Below are positions 13,038 through 24,900 of a stretch of DNA of 64,000 nt, piece after piece. Under the pieces are notes generated by a model. That model ran no database searches and was not told the DNA's origin. It was given only the letters and a program-made list of their open reading frames with translations. Every line of letters begins with the position of its first letter. Position 1 is the first letter of the stretch. The stretch is from positions 1,922,001 through 1,986,000 of the forward strand of contig BDSL01000007.1 in assembly GCA_003116995.1 (NCBI GenBank), in the 5' to 3' direction. The DNA comes from Yamagishiella unicocca. Its lineage: Eukaryota > Chlorophyta > Chlorophyceae > Chlamydomonadales > Volvocaceae. The translations under genes and the position numbers were made by a program.

Positions 13038-14906
13038 GCTCGGCACGGTCGATACCGGCTCGATCGAGGGCACGCCCTTAACCGGCCGTGGATGTCTCAC
13101 AAGAAGTTTGCATTGACACCTGCTGTCACCAGACAGCTGTTTGGGGGCTCCCGCATACGACCCACAGGCAGATGCCGAGAGATGCCGGGAAACGTGGAGT
13201 CTAAGAAAGTGACAAATGTGAAAATGAGCTGGCTCCGCAAACGTAAGTCATTAGCATCTGGCACTGGGTGGCAGTGTTCCGTGAATGGAATAAACGTCAG
13301 CACTCAGCCGTGGGCAGAACGATATACGGTCTCAGCTCTCGGCTGGGTCGGCTGGGTATCCTCTATATAATGTGTGTCTTAAGGCAATGGGGAGATGATA
13401 GTTGCGCTGACGGCTTCATCGCCTTAACCCTTTTCGCATGCTGTGCATGCGAAGGCTTTCCTGAATCCTACGGTGGATTTCGGGCTGTCAAGGACTTTAC
13501 GCATTTTACCAGAGCCAATCTACATTCCAAGACCGAAATTTTACACATGGAACGCATTCAAGGACATCTGCTCAAATGTCAAGGTCAGGCGTGAGAATCA
13601 GGCTGTCCCAGACAACCACTGGCGGGTGCGTGGCTGTGGTAAATGGCGATTATCCCGACCCGCACGCATGCACGAAACACGCCAAAGCTCGCTGGTCCAT
13701 CTGAGCTAGGGGATAAACCAAGTGCCCAAAGCCTCCACGCTCAGCAGCGTATTCCGAGCATTTCAACGAAACCTGCTTCTTGCCTTCGACGACGTTCCTG
13801 CAAACCCTGCACTAACTATCTGCCCTGCCTCTACCTCCCGGGCGATTTACTTCAAGGTCCCAGCCACATAGCCTAAAGCGCATAAGCCTGCATAAGTGAG
13901 GATGAGGCTTCGGTTTGCCCTTCGGAGGGATGTGGGCGATGTGCCCTTTCAATGCCTGTCCGTACCCATCCAGCGAGCGTGCCGATACATTTCCACTTCA
14001 GACCGTAACACACCAGAGGCGAACAGCCGAGGGCCGCCATCAAGCTTTTCACTGGTCCAGTCGTCATCAAAAACACGATGGTCTCCAAAAGAGAACTCAC
14101 ATTACGCTCGTACAGTGAGATACAATCAACCAGTCCGTCTACGCCAACTATTACTACTTCTACTTTATTTCAAACCTGTACCCCAGGATAGACAGCAGTC
14201 GGAGCATCTTGACACAGCAGGCCTCTCTTCTTGTTCTGGGTTCGCATGGGCTTGCGGACACTGTAACATCTTATCATTCCAATACGATTCTTCATCCTGT
14301 GTATGCGGAACTGATACGACAACTTGAACGGCACGGAAGTGCGCCGTACATGCGGTTTCCGAACGTCACATCGGACATCGCCCGTGGTAAACGAAGTTAC
14401 CTCTACGATTCTCAGTCAGAATCTCTTGAAGACGAATTGCCGATGTAGTTTGCATCTTGATCTGGTTGCGCGGAGAATGAGCAAGGTGGCTATTTCGGAC
14501 GACCTATTAGCCTTAGCGGCAGGAATTATCTGGAGCCTTACCTTCTCTTACAGCGGATTTAAAGGATGGAGCACAAGGTTTGCCATTGAACGTTACTGTT
14601 TGGTGCTGAAATCGGAACGAGCAACACTGCCGTGGCCGCGGTAACATGGTCTCTGCTGATGTCACACATGATCCATACGTGTAGGACTCCTAATGCTCAA
14701 CGTTCTGAAGCAAATCGTAGCGATGCTGTTCCGACGGCCGAGGGAGTGGAAACGGCTGTCTTTGGCGAGGTGGGCTTCACCGCATGACTGCACAGGATCA
14801 TTGAACTGTGTTCACCCATAATGTAATGTAGCATAAGCTTGCGTTGGTTCGGAGTACAATCGTCGAAGGTGACAATTTCTTCTCTCCCTTAACGAACTTC
14901 CTTCAG
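13038..14906. other. Gene-poor, lower-GC interval upstream of two diverging genes
   Basis: No exon I can support. It should hold the promoter of the minus-strand nuclear-protein gene (ATG at 13037) and the 5' exons or promoter of the plus-strand gene that is certain from 14907. A TATA-like string CTATATAA sits at 13363-13370, palindromic enough to serve either strand. The frame of the 14907 exon is open back to about 14827, so an earlier acceptor (a TAG at about 14829-14831) is possible. Confidence 0.4.
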
Positions 14907-17336
14907 ATATACCGGCGCCGGGTGCCTGCATCTTCAGAACTGGGAGAATCACGCTTGCCGCCAGCGGCCGGCTTGAAGGCATTGCTTTCGGGCGTTACCA
15001 CTGGCCTCGCGGAACGGAATGCCTCCGAGGCCTTGGTGCCTGACTCTTTTGATGTCTATGACTTGAACAGCCACCATGTACCTGCACGAAGTGATGTGGT
15101 GCTCGGACTGAAGGATTTTGCAGCTGTCTATAGCGCAGGCAACCATGCCTTTAGGGTGAGTGACTGGTGTGGTTGGTAAGGGGAAGGAATGCAAAACAAC
15201 GCCAAATTGTCTTCGCTTGCTATGGTGCACTCTGCTATGTCAGAAGCTCACGGCTTGCCGTCTTCTTCTTTCGTGCAATTTCCCTTACAATAGGCGGACA
15301 GGACCTCGGGCGTCTCGGGTACTGGAGTTGATGGCGGCGGCGCCGCGTCACCGACGCAGGAACAGCCTGCCGCAGTGTCCCCCAGCGAAGAACACCTTGG
15401 GGCCCGCGACCTGACGCTCTTTGTGCTCATTACCAACTTGATATTCAGCAACAGCGTCGTGGCCGGCCAGGAGCAGGCTGAGGATTGCGATCAGGGAGTG
15501 TTGTTGGAGGTTGACGCCGAAGGGCAGCGCCCGCCAGCGGCGGCCGAATCCGAGGCAGAGAGCGGCTCCAGCGGTAGCGGCGGGCAGCCAAGAGGAAGCG
15601 ATGCTGGAGTCAGCACGGAGCTGGGTTCGTTTGGTGAGGTTGCCGCGGTTGCAGCAGCAAGTACGACGGTTGCTGCTGCCATTGCGCAGCGATCCGGCGG
15701 TGGTGCAGTGGCGGCGGCTTGTCCGCCCGCGGTGCAGGGCTTCGATCGTTTCCGGGTGTATTGCAACGTTTCATTCTTAACAGAGGACGAAGGGGAAGCT
15801 GCCTGCGGGGGTCGCGACGGTGTCGGCGCGATCAGGAGCCCAGCAGTGTGCGAGGGTGTGTACACATTTCGCAGCTTGGTCCTTGCCGCTCCGGCACTTG
15901 GGCCCTCGGCACTACATGACGGCGGGAGCAGCGGCCAAGCCGGCGACAGCAGCGGCGGCAACGGCAGCCAAGGCGGCTTCAGCAGTCACAGCGACTGCAG
16001 CGGCGGCGACAACAGTGGTAGCGACTGCAGCAGCGGCGAAAACGGGGCCGGCGCGGGCGGCCGTGGTCGCCATTGCAGCGCTAGAAACGGCGAAGGTATA
16101 GGCAGCGGCGATGATGGCGATAAGTGTGACCGCAACGACAAAATCAGCGGTCGCGACGGCAGTAGTGGCTGCACGAGCAGTGGCGGTGCTGTTTACTTCT
16201 ACGATACCCATCTCACCGGGATCGACCCCTGCACGCCAGCGGACGTGCCCTGCCGGAGCTTTCCACACGTCCGCGAGGTGGGCAGCCGGCTGCTGGAGCT
16301 GGAGACCTGTTTTGCACAGCCGCGGCAGCAGCAGGAGGAAGAGGGGGAGCACGGGAAAGGTAGTTCCCTGGCAGGCCCCACAGCGCCCGTCGCGACCGCT
16401 TGCTCGCCGGCTACCCCCTTTGGGCTTGGACGCTGTTGCAGCGAAGGCGGCTGGAATGGCTTATCACCGGCGGCGGGGAGTGTGCGGGGTCAGCTGCACG
16501 AGCGTGAGAGGGCGCTGCCAGGTTTGCCGTCACCGGCACCCGCCACTCCTGGCTTGCATCACCCGCAGCTGCACCTTCCGTCCCCGTGCGGCAAGGAGGA
16601 TCATCCCCTCACTCAGGATGCTGCCGCCATAGGCGACCTGGCAGTAGCCGACCCAGGCCCAGCCGCAACCCCAGGGGCTAGTCCCAAGCCTAACCTCAGG
16701 CCAGGCGTGAGGCCCAGGCCCGCCGCCACCCCGCCAACCACACGACCCTCGCGCTCGCGGCAGTTTCCCTACAGCCCCGACCTCGCGGCGTTTCACTCCC
16801 TCCCCACTCTCACATCGCCCCAGCGGCACCCTGCGGCTGCCTCAGCGCCGCCTGCAGCCCGCCTGTTTCCAGGCCGCTTGCTGGAAGATGCGGCAGCGGA
16901 GCCCAGCCCCACGTCGTCCCTAACGTGCGCTGAGGAGCAGGGCGAGACCCCGCCGATCGCCCGCCGGCTCCCCGCCTCCAGGACCGTCAGCACCAGCACC
17001 ACGACGACGGCAAGCACCTCGTCCACCTCCCGCAGGTCGACGCTTAATGGCCTGCGACAGCACAGCCACCAGCCTGCCCGCCAGCCTTACCTATCCCTTC
17101 ACCAGCGGCAGTACGCTGTTCTGGGGGCCAAGACGGGCTCCGCAGCGGTCTCACCCGCGGTGACGGCGAGTGCGTCTTTGCAGCTCAGTCGCCGGCGCCA
17201 GGCGCGAGAGCAGGCGCAGGCGGCAATGTGCGTGGCTGCCACCTGTCCGGGCTACCTGCGGCCCACCGTCGCCTCTACCGCCAAGACCGTACCGTCCCAG
17301 CAGCCTAACCCCGCCGCTGTACCGGCATCTTATTGA
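14907..17336 (+). CDS. Unrecognised low-complexity protein with one hydrophobic segment, 5' part unresolved
   Basis: Two exons are supportable: 14907-15155 (ends AGG|gtgagt) and 15294-17336 (acceptor ttacaatag, stop TAA). They join in phase 0. Together they encode 763 residues, and the true start lies upstream. The first exon is compact and globular-looking. Near the start of the second, a hydrophobic run (LTLFVLITNLIFSNSVV) may be a membrane segment. After it come Ser/Gly/Asp-rich low-complexity sequence (about 15,900-16,190), a Cys-containing stretch, then a Pro/Ala/Thr/Ser-rich tail. I do not recognise a family. Small introns inside the long second exon cannot be excluded, because the repetitive region is open in several frames. 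A TGTAA motif 154 nt past the stop supports this as a 3' end. Confidence 0.5.
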
Positions 17337-18924
17337 GCAGCTGCCGTTCGGCGTACATGGCTCGATGGGCATGGTTGCCGGGTCGGTTGTGGCTCGTACG
17401 ACGTGCGCCGCGGGGTTGGGGTTCACGGCCTACGCAGCGTTGTGTTTTCGCGCGCGCACTTTCGTGGTCACCTGAGCAGTTCGTTATACTGTAAAGTGAC
17501 CCGTCACTAATGCGATTAATTATGCAGGTTGGGGTGGCGGGCGTCCGGAACATGGCAGGATGACGGCTGGCTGGGCACTTCCGGCATGTTTGGGTGTTCA
17601 AATAATCAACAGGACCGTGACACGTTGAGGCCGAATACCGGAGTTGCCACGTTGTGGGTGCAGACATTATTTCTCGCCGTTTACCTTTCGGTTTGTAAGC
17701 TGCGTGCAGCTCGCAGCCGCATGGAGGTGCTGTACTGTGTCTGGAGAAGGACCGTTCGGCGGGCTGTGTTACTGGAGTGGTCACGGCCAGGGTATATCGT
17801 CTGCGTTCTTTCCATTCTAAGTAGTATTCTTGGGGCCCCAATCCTCGACGGCGCGCGGTGCCGTACACGCTGGGGGTGCAGGTATGTATCCAGCGCACTA
17901 GCGGCTGTGGACGCCGCAGGCCTGCTGGGGACGCCTCGCAGCGAGCACGTGTTCGTTGCGAAGGTGATGCGGCAGGGGGCCGGATTCCGTCGCGAGCTGT
18001 GGGTTGTTTGGAGTTGCGAAGTGCAGAGGTGGTTATGTTTCTCCAAAGGGCACCATCAGGACGTCGGAGGTCGTATGCATGGTGTTTCTTAGGCGTTGCG
18101 GGTCGGCGCAATAGAGTCAATACGGCATATTATTGGATCTGACAATTACCGGTATCCAAGGGACACGACTCCGCCGCGCCATTGTGGGCGCGACATTCTT
18201 AACCTGGTCCTTCATCTAAGGTCGTGCTGCTACCTGCAGACTGTACCACCTATTTTGGTCACGCCAACGTATTTTGCTTAAGTAGTTATACTTCTTAGCT
18301 GCCGTGACCCTTCCTGTGGTTTGTGAGTCAGCTTGTTTCGCTGCACATGAGGCTTCTCGTTCCAGCTGTGATCCAGCACTTTATTCCGTGCATCGTGGTG
18401 AATTCTTTGGCATGTCTTCGGGTGGCGTTTGAGGGTCGACTTTGTATTGGGAGCGAATACCCGCCGCCTCTGTTTTAAGACCCTGTGAATTGTGGATCTC
18501 CCGTGGCCGACATTAGTATGAAGGTTTCCTTCTGTAAGGAAGGGAAGTTAGGACCGTGTCATCCTATTTCACAGTTTCGTTGGCTGTGGTTGACGATGTG
18601 ATCGTCTGCCTTGAAAGTCCTACACCCACCTGCATCCACCGCAAGCCGCGCTCGCACACTCATAAGGAACATCACATGCTTGCGAGCCGCACCGCTACGC
18701 ATGCACCATCCTGCAACTACCCCTAGGCCATTAAATAACAAAACAAAACAGAAGTCCGTACTCGTGATTGGCCCGCGCTCCCCTTCGCTCGGAGTTCTCA
18801 AGCCGCCCAGTGTGACATGTCCCGTTCGTTCTCGTTGGCCTCCCCTGTCACACGACACAACCCCAACCCAACGCCTCACCCCAGACAAACCCCAGGCGGG
18901 CATGGTGGTCATCTGTCCCTCAGA
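17337..18924. other. Convergent intergenic interval / 3' UTRs
   Basis: Lies between the tail-to-tail plus-strand gene (stop 17336) and XPF (stop 18925). Long open frames exist on both strands at 17.5-18.1 kb, but none starts with ATG, has coding-like composition or shows a domain. I see no gene here. Confidence 0.5.
17490..17494 (+). promoter_or_regulatory. Polyadenylation signal (TGTAA)
   Basis: TGTAA, the canonical chlorophycean polyadenylation motif, lies 154 nt after the stop of the preceding gene. A second TGTAA occurs near 17,693. Confidence 0.5.
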
Positions 18925-21900
18925 TCATATCCGCGGGCAGGGCGCGTCCAGGAAGTCCCGCAGCGCCTTAGCGTTCTTGGCGCTTGCCATGATGGTCTCG
19001 AGTCGCTCCAAGGGCAGGCTGGCCAGCTCGGCCAGGCTGGAGACATGCCCCAGGATGGCGCGGTAGTTGGAGTCTGAGGAGGGGGCCGCCAGCGCGGGCG
19101 AGAGGATTGAGTGCGTAGGGACGGCTGCAGCATCCGAGAGTTACCCCACTGGTCCGACAGTGCAGGGCCCTCTTGCAGGCCCGCCCCCAGCGCAGCGCAG
19201 TTCCCCGCCCTCGCCGAAATCCAGCGTACCGTTGACTCCAGGCAGCCGTCTCAGCAGCTCGAGCGCCGGCTGGTTGACCACCGCCTCCAGCGCTGCGGCC
19301 GCACCTCCCCCTGGCTGCTGCTGCTGCCCAAGCGGTATGGGTATTCCATCGGGGCCCAGCGGCACCCCCACCAGCGCCGCCGCCGCGGGGTCGGGCTCCT
19401 CCTGGTTGGACTTGAGCGCCGCGAACAGGTCGGCAGTTGCGTGCGGGCTCCGGGACCACAGCAGCCTGAAGGAGAAGACATGGCCGGGAAGCGAGGGGCC
19501 AAGGAATACGGGTTACTCCAGGTCGGAAGAGCCCGGAAGGTTGGACCAAGGAGAGCGGAACAATATAGGTGTCCAGCCTGGTCCTCCACAGCCTGCCCAA
19601 CCCGCTCGTGTCACGGAATTGCTGATCCGCAACATCATTGTGCGGAATTGAACCACATACGCGCGCATCTGGGCTCATCCATTGTCGCTTGGACGCGGTG
19701 CATCGCAACCTACCTCAGCTTTGGGAAGTGAATCGTGAGCAGTGTGAGCTTCGAGATGACGTTCTTGGGGTCGATGTCGTCGCCCAGCTCGGAGGCGCTC
19801 TGCAGCCCGAACTGGCGGTCCGCGTCGAACTCGATCAGCAGCAGCGGGCGGGCGTAGTGGCGGCACATCACCTCGGCCTGGTGGTACAGCCTGGGGTGGC
19901 CGCCACGAATACCAGGCAGGGTAGGGTGGGGTAGCTCAGGGAGCAATCACGAACAAAAGGATTGCAGGGCTCTGGCAGTAGGAGAGCGGACAGCTGGGCG
20001 CGCTGCAGACGGGAAAGCCCCAGACGGCTCGCCCTGACCCGAAGTCCCGAATCCCTTCATGACGACCGGGCCGCCCCGCCACCCCCCTCCGCACCCCGGC
20101 GCGGCCCCCCTGCCCCCCTGCCGCCCTCCTGCCCTTTCCCCATCCCTCACCTCCCGCTGGCCAGGCTGGCGTGCAAGTCCGGCAGGCTCTTCCGCTCCAC
20201 CACCAGCTGCGGACTCAACACGTAGTCCCCGACCTCCAGTGTCACAGGCAACAGCTCAAAACCCTGAGTGCGCGGGGTGGCACGACGCGGGGCGAAGTCA
20301 AGGATGCAGCGCAGTGAAAGCAAAGGCTATCCCAGCTGTTTGGGTCCTGTGACCTGCGGTGCAGTGCAGTCCACGGAGCCGTGCGCCGTACGCCCGGCCT
20401 TGTACCGACAGCCGCCGTACCTTCTGGTGCAGCACTGCTGGTAGGCTGCTCATAAACTCGCGGACGTCCACCACCAACCGCTTGGGAGCCGCCGCACTGC
20501 CGCCGCCGCGAGCAGCCGCACGGCCCCCCGCCGCCCTCGTGAGGGCATTGGCGCTGTACACGTCCAGCCACAGGTCGGCGCTGAGAGCTCCAGCACCGCC
20601 ACCGCCGGAGTTCGGACCCTGTCGTGGGGTGCACCAAGAGGCGTCAGGAGAGGGCCTGACTGCCTAGTCGGGCAGCAGTCATGCCCGGCTGCGTGTCCGA
20701 CCGCACGCCAGGGCTGTTGGGGTTGCGACGGCAGCAGCAGCCTCAGGAGGCGCACAGCGCAGGACGGAGCCAGTGGCCGCCGAACGGTTAGCATATGTGT
20801 GTGCGTCACACGGCTCACAGCCGCAAGCGGGCACATGTGTACGGCTGCTGAGCCCCCATCCCGCGCCCCTAACCCACCCGGTTCCCCCCGGCGGGTGCTG
20901 CCGCGGGTGCCGGCAGCACCAGGTGCTGTTTGGCCTGTATGAGTCGCAGCATGGTGTCCCGCTCCCGCTCCACAGCGGCACGGAAGCGCTGCTGCTCCAG
21001 GGACTGCGCGTAGCTCAGAGTATGCAGCCACAGCGGGCAGCCGCCGGCCAGGCAGCGCTCCGCCTGGTACAACTCCACCTGGGGGCGGTGGGAGGGCGCG
21101 GAGGGTGGTGGGGGTGGGAGGAGGAGGAGTGGTGTGTGGGGAGAAACTGAAGACGGACAGGTGAGCTGATGATGGCAATTTATGCCGGACGGCGCGCAAC
21201 AGTGATGGGTCATAGGCAGTCTTGGGCAGCTGGTGATGGGTACAACCGTTAGTTGATACTGCTCCCCAGCCGGCTGGGCCCCATCGTTCCTGGCCGCCCG
21301 CCCCTGCCGCGCCCTCCCCGCCGTCCCCGCACCCACCTGGCGAAGGAAGGCCAGGTCCGGCTCGTACATGATGACAAAGGAGGGCCGCAGCCTCCACAGC
21401 ACGAACTCGTCGTGGCTGTCCAGGCTCACGAAGTGCACATCGCGCAGGAGCGGAGGAAGCAGGGCCGGGGCGGAGCCGCCGCTGTCGTCTCCGGTGGCGG
21501 CGGCGGCAGTGGTCGGGGCGGCCGTGCGACCCGAAGCCGCTGCGCCCTCCGCGCCTGCTGCTCCCGCTGCTGCTGCTGCTGCTGCGGTGGCACCTCGTCC
21601 CCTCCTGGGAGCCGCAGCGCCTCCGCCTTGTGTCCGCCCGGAAGCGGAAGGGGCGGCAGCGGTGGGTCTGGAGCCATGGGCCGTGTGGTCCTTCGCCGAG
21701 CCGTAGGCGCCGCCAGTGTCCACCCCGTCGTCAGCGCTTCCGTCCGTTGCTTCCTCAGCCGCCACGGCGTCGCTGCCACCATCGCCGCCCCGGTGCTGGC
21801 GCCGGCGCCCGCGGCTGCTGCTGGCGCCCCTGCCACCCCGGGACGCTCGTCCCCCTCGTCCCTGCTTCTGCGCGGCCGCAAGGCGCCGCCGGGCCGGTGC

Positions 21901-24900
21901 CGCATCGGCCGCCCCATCACCTCCGTCGTCTTCCCCGTCGCTCACGGTGTCGCCCCCACCTCCCGCCGCCTGCTGCTCCTCCTCCTCCGCGGAGGGATCG
22001 TCCCCCTCACCGTATGCCGCCGCCGCCGCCACTCGCACCGGTGAGTCGTCCGGCTTGCGCTGCCGGCTGCGACCACCAGCCGCACCGCGCCCTCGGCTCC
22101 GACCGCCGCCGCCCCTCCCTCTGCCCCGGCCAGAAGCAGCAGCCGGAGGTGCAGCGGAGCCGGCTGCCACGCCCGCACAAGCACCCGCGGTCGCATCGTG
22201 CGTGTGCTTGGCCCTCTTCGCCACCCGGCCGCGGGGGACAGGTATGGTGCCGCGCTCCGCACCCACTCGCTGCGCCTCCGCCAGCAGCGCCTGGGGGACC
22301 AAGCGGAAGAGCGGTCACGGGCAGTGTGGGTATTGTCACGGGCAGTGTGGGTATTGTCACGGGCAGTGTGGGTGCTGTCACGGGCAGTGTGGGTGTTGTC
22401 ACGGGCAGTGTGGGTGTTGTTCACGGGCAGTGTGGGTGTTGTCACGGGCAGTGTGGGTGCTGTCACGGGCAGTGTGGGTGTTGTCACGGGCAGTGTGGGT
22501 GTTGTCACGGGCAGTGTGGGTGTTGTCACGGGCAGTGTGGGTGCTGTCGCTGCCGGTGGGCAGCATAGTGATGGGATCCAATATGGTTTGGCGCCACCCA
22601 CCCCGCCTACGCTTCGCCCCCTGTCCCACCACCCACCTGGTGCTCCCCGGGTCGCAGCACGGGACCGCGGCCAGCTTCGTCCGGGTCGCCCCCGCCACGG
22701 TACCGCTTCCACCCGCCCCCGCGACCTCCTCGCCCGCCGCGACCGCCACCGCGGCCGCCGCCGCCGTCTGCGCCACCCCCGCTGGCACTGCCCCCCCCTC
22801 CGCGGGCTCCCTCGGGTGGCTGCAGCTTGCTCAGCAGGTAGGCCTCGTAGAGGTGAAGCATCACCGCTCGCCCACCTGCCCGCCGCGGGTGGGTGTGGAA
22901 GGGTGGGAGCAAGAGCAGAACTTGCACTCTTCGAAAGTAAGACAGGTGCTACCGGCACCGCCTTGGCGCGTGTACGTGCCGGACGCGAAAACGATAGGAA
23001 AAGTGCATTTAAACGCGCCGTCTTCGGCCGGCAACAATCCAAGAATAGGAATGTAGGCTTTGCACAAGCTCCCGGTTATGCTCCCGGCTACGACACCCCG
23101 CTGACCCAGATCGTCTGAGGGCCACCGCGAGGTACGAGGCACCGCCCCGTTGCATCCCTTACCCGCCGGGTCCTGCCCCCTCACCTTCCCGGACCACCCG
23201 CTCCAGCAGCCGTGCCGAGTGCAGCTCCCGTGCCACCACCAGCACCGGCCCCCGACCCGCCTCCGCCAGCAGCTGCAGGTCCCTGGCGGACACGGCGGGG
23301 GGACCGCCACCGCCCGTGCCTTCGCCCGGGTCGCCGCTGCCCAGACCCAGGTCCTCCAGCAGGGTGCGAAGCGAGGCGGCGGCGGTGGGAGCGGCGGCGC
23401 CAGAGGGGCCCACCTTGGCCCCGTCAGTCGCTGGCGGGGTTCGTGCTGCCGGAGCCCCAGTCGCCGCCGCCCCGCGGGAGCGCGCTGCTGCTGCTGCTGC
23501 TGCCGGACGCCCCGGTGGTGCGGCAGCAGCTGCTACGTCGCGGCCATCCTCCTCGTAATCGCTGCCGCTGCCACTTGACGCCAGGTCAACAACCTCAACC
23601 TCGGGCGAGGGCGCGGACGTGGGCGGCGCGGCAGCTGCGTCCCGGGCAGCTGGGTCCCGGGCAGCTGGGTCCCGGGCAGCTGGGTCCCGGGCAGCTGGGT
23701 CCCGGGCAGCTGGGTCCCGGGCAGCTGGGTCCCGCGCAGCTGGGTCCCGGGCAGCTGGGTCCCGGGCAGCTGGGTCCCGGGCAGCTGCGTCCCGGGCAGC
23801 TGCGTCCCGGGCACTTGCACCGCCGGAGCCAGCCCCTCCGCCTGTCCCCAAACCGGTGCGGACTTCTCCTGCGGCTCGTTGCTGCTGTTGCTGCGGCTGA
23901 CCGTCTCCTTCGCCATCGGTCGACTCCGTCACCGATTCCGGCGCCGCAGCTGCCCCAGCGTCCAGGGCCCTCAGCTGCCGCCGCTGCCGCTGCACCTCTC
24001 CCAGCACCTCCACCAGGAGGCCCCACTTGGGCGGCTCCTCCAGCACCGCCTCCACCTCCGAGCCGCCAGCCGCAGCCGCAGCGGCCCCACTCGGCTGGCG
24101 GAAGATGTACACTCGCCGGCGGGCCTGGCGGTGTGCAGCCGGGGCACCAGTCGGCCAGGCAGGTGGCGCACATGGAGGTGAGGCAGATTCGTGTTGACAA
24201 GGGCAGGTACGGCGCCAGGCAGGTAGGTAGCTGCGGGACCAGGGTGGCTCGCGGATCTGCCCTCACGGCTCATGTCGCTCGGTGTCCCAATGGAACGTTG
24301 CGGACCCGCCCACGATCCCGGGTGGGTTAGCGGTAGTACTGCGGCAGCTACACCCCCCCGCGGATTCTGTTATTCCCCCCCCCCCAATCCACCTGCTCGA
24401 ATATGGCGTGCGTCGCGTCGTGGAAGAGCCACACGCAGCGCACCCCCTCGCTCTGCCTCAGCCCCTCCAGGTGCGCGAGGAAGGTGACGGAGTCCGCGGA
24501 CAGCAGCAGCGCGGACAGCTCGCGGAGGGTGCGCAGGTCGCTGCGGGGGAGCGCGGGGGAGCGGGGGTTTTGAGGAAGACCCGGGGATGCGAGAACAAAA
24601 ACCGTTTAAGAAAGACGGGGATGAGCGGGGGGAGCGGGCAGTGCAGGAGGGCATGCAGACATGCAAGCAGGCAGGGTATGTGAGGTCGGAGGTAAGGAGG
24701 AGCCGAGAAGCCTCCCCCCGCTCATCACGCCCCACCCACGTGCATATCCTCCTCGTCTTCCAGCTGACGGTGTGCCAAATGGGATCCAGCTGTCGCCGAA
24801 CAATCTCGTCGAACGACCGCAGCACACCGTTCTCCAGGACCAGCTCGGAGCTACGGATGGGGGACGGAAGGAGGGAAGCGGTAAGGGCTCACCGGGTTCT

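Noticed and set aside
13361..13370. TATA-like string as a defined promoter
   Set aside because: A single motif more than 300 bp from any supported start and symmetrical for both strands; kept only as a remark.
17529..18092. 187-codon plus-strand and 271-codon minus-strand frames downstream of the orphan gene
   Set aside because: No ATG start on the plus frame, overlapping opposite frames, no recognisable motif; most likely 3' UTR or intergenic.
22314..22546. Regular repeats considered as a CRISPR array
   Set aside because: Contiguous tandem units with no spacers, inside a eukaryotic intron; no Cas genes.
21716..23056. 446-codon plus-strand open frame
   Set aside because: Antisense to XPF exons 8-9 and the 21-bp intronic repeat; composition is the mirror of Ala/Gly-rich coding, with no domain.
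23212..24330. 372-codon plus-strand open frame rich in Gln-Leu-Gly-Pro
   Set aside because: Antisense shadow of XPF exon 7 and its 15-bp repeat.
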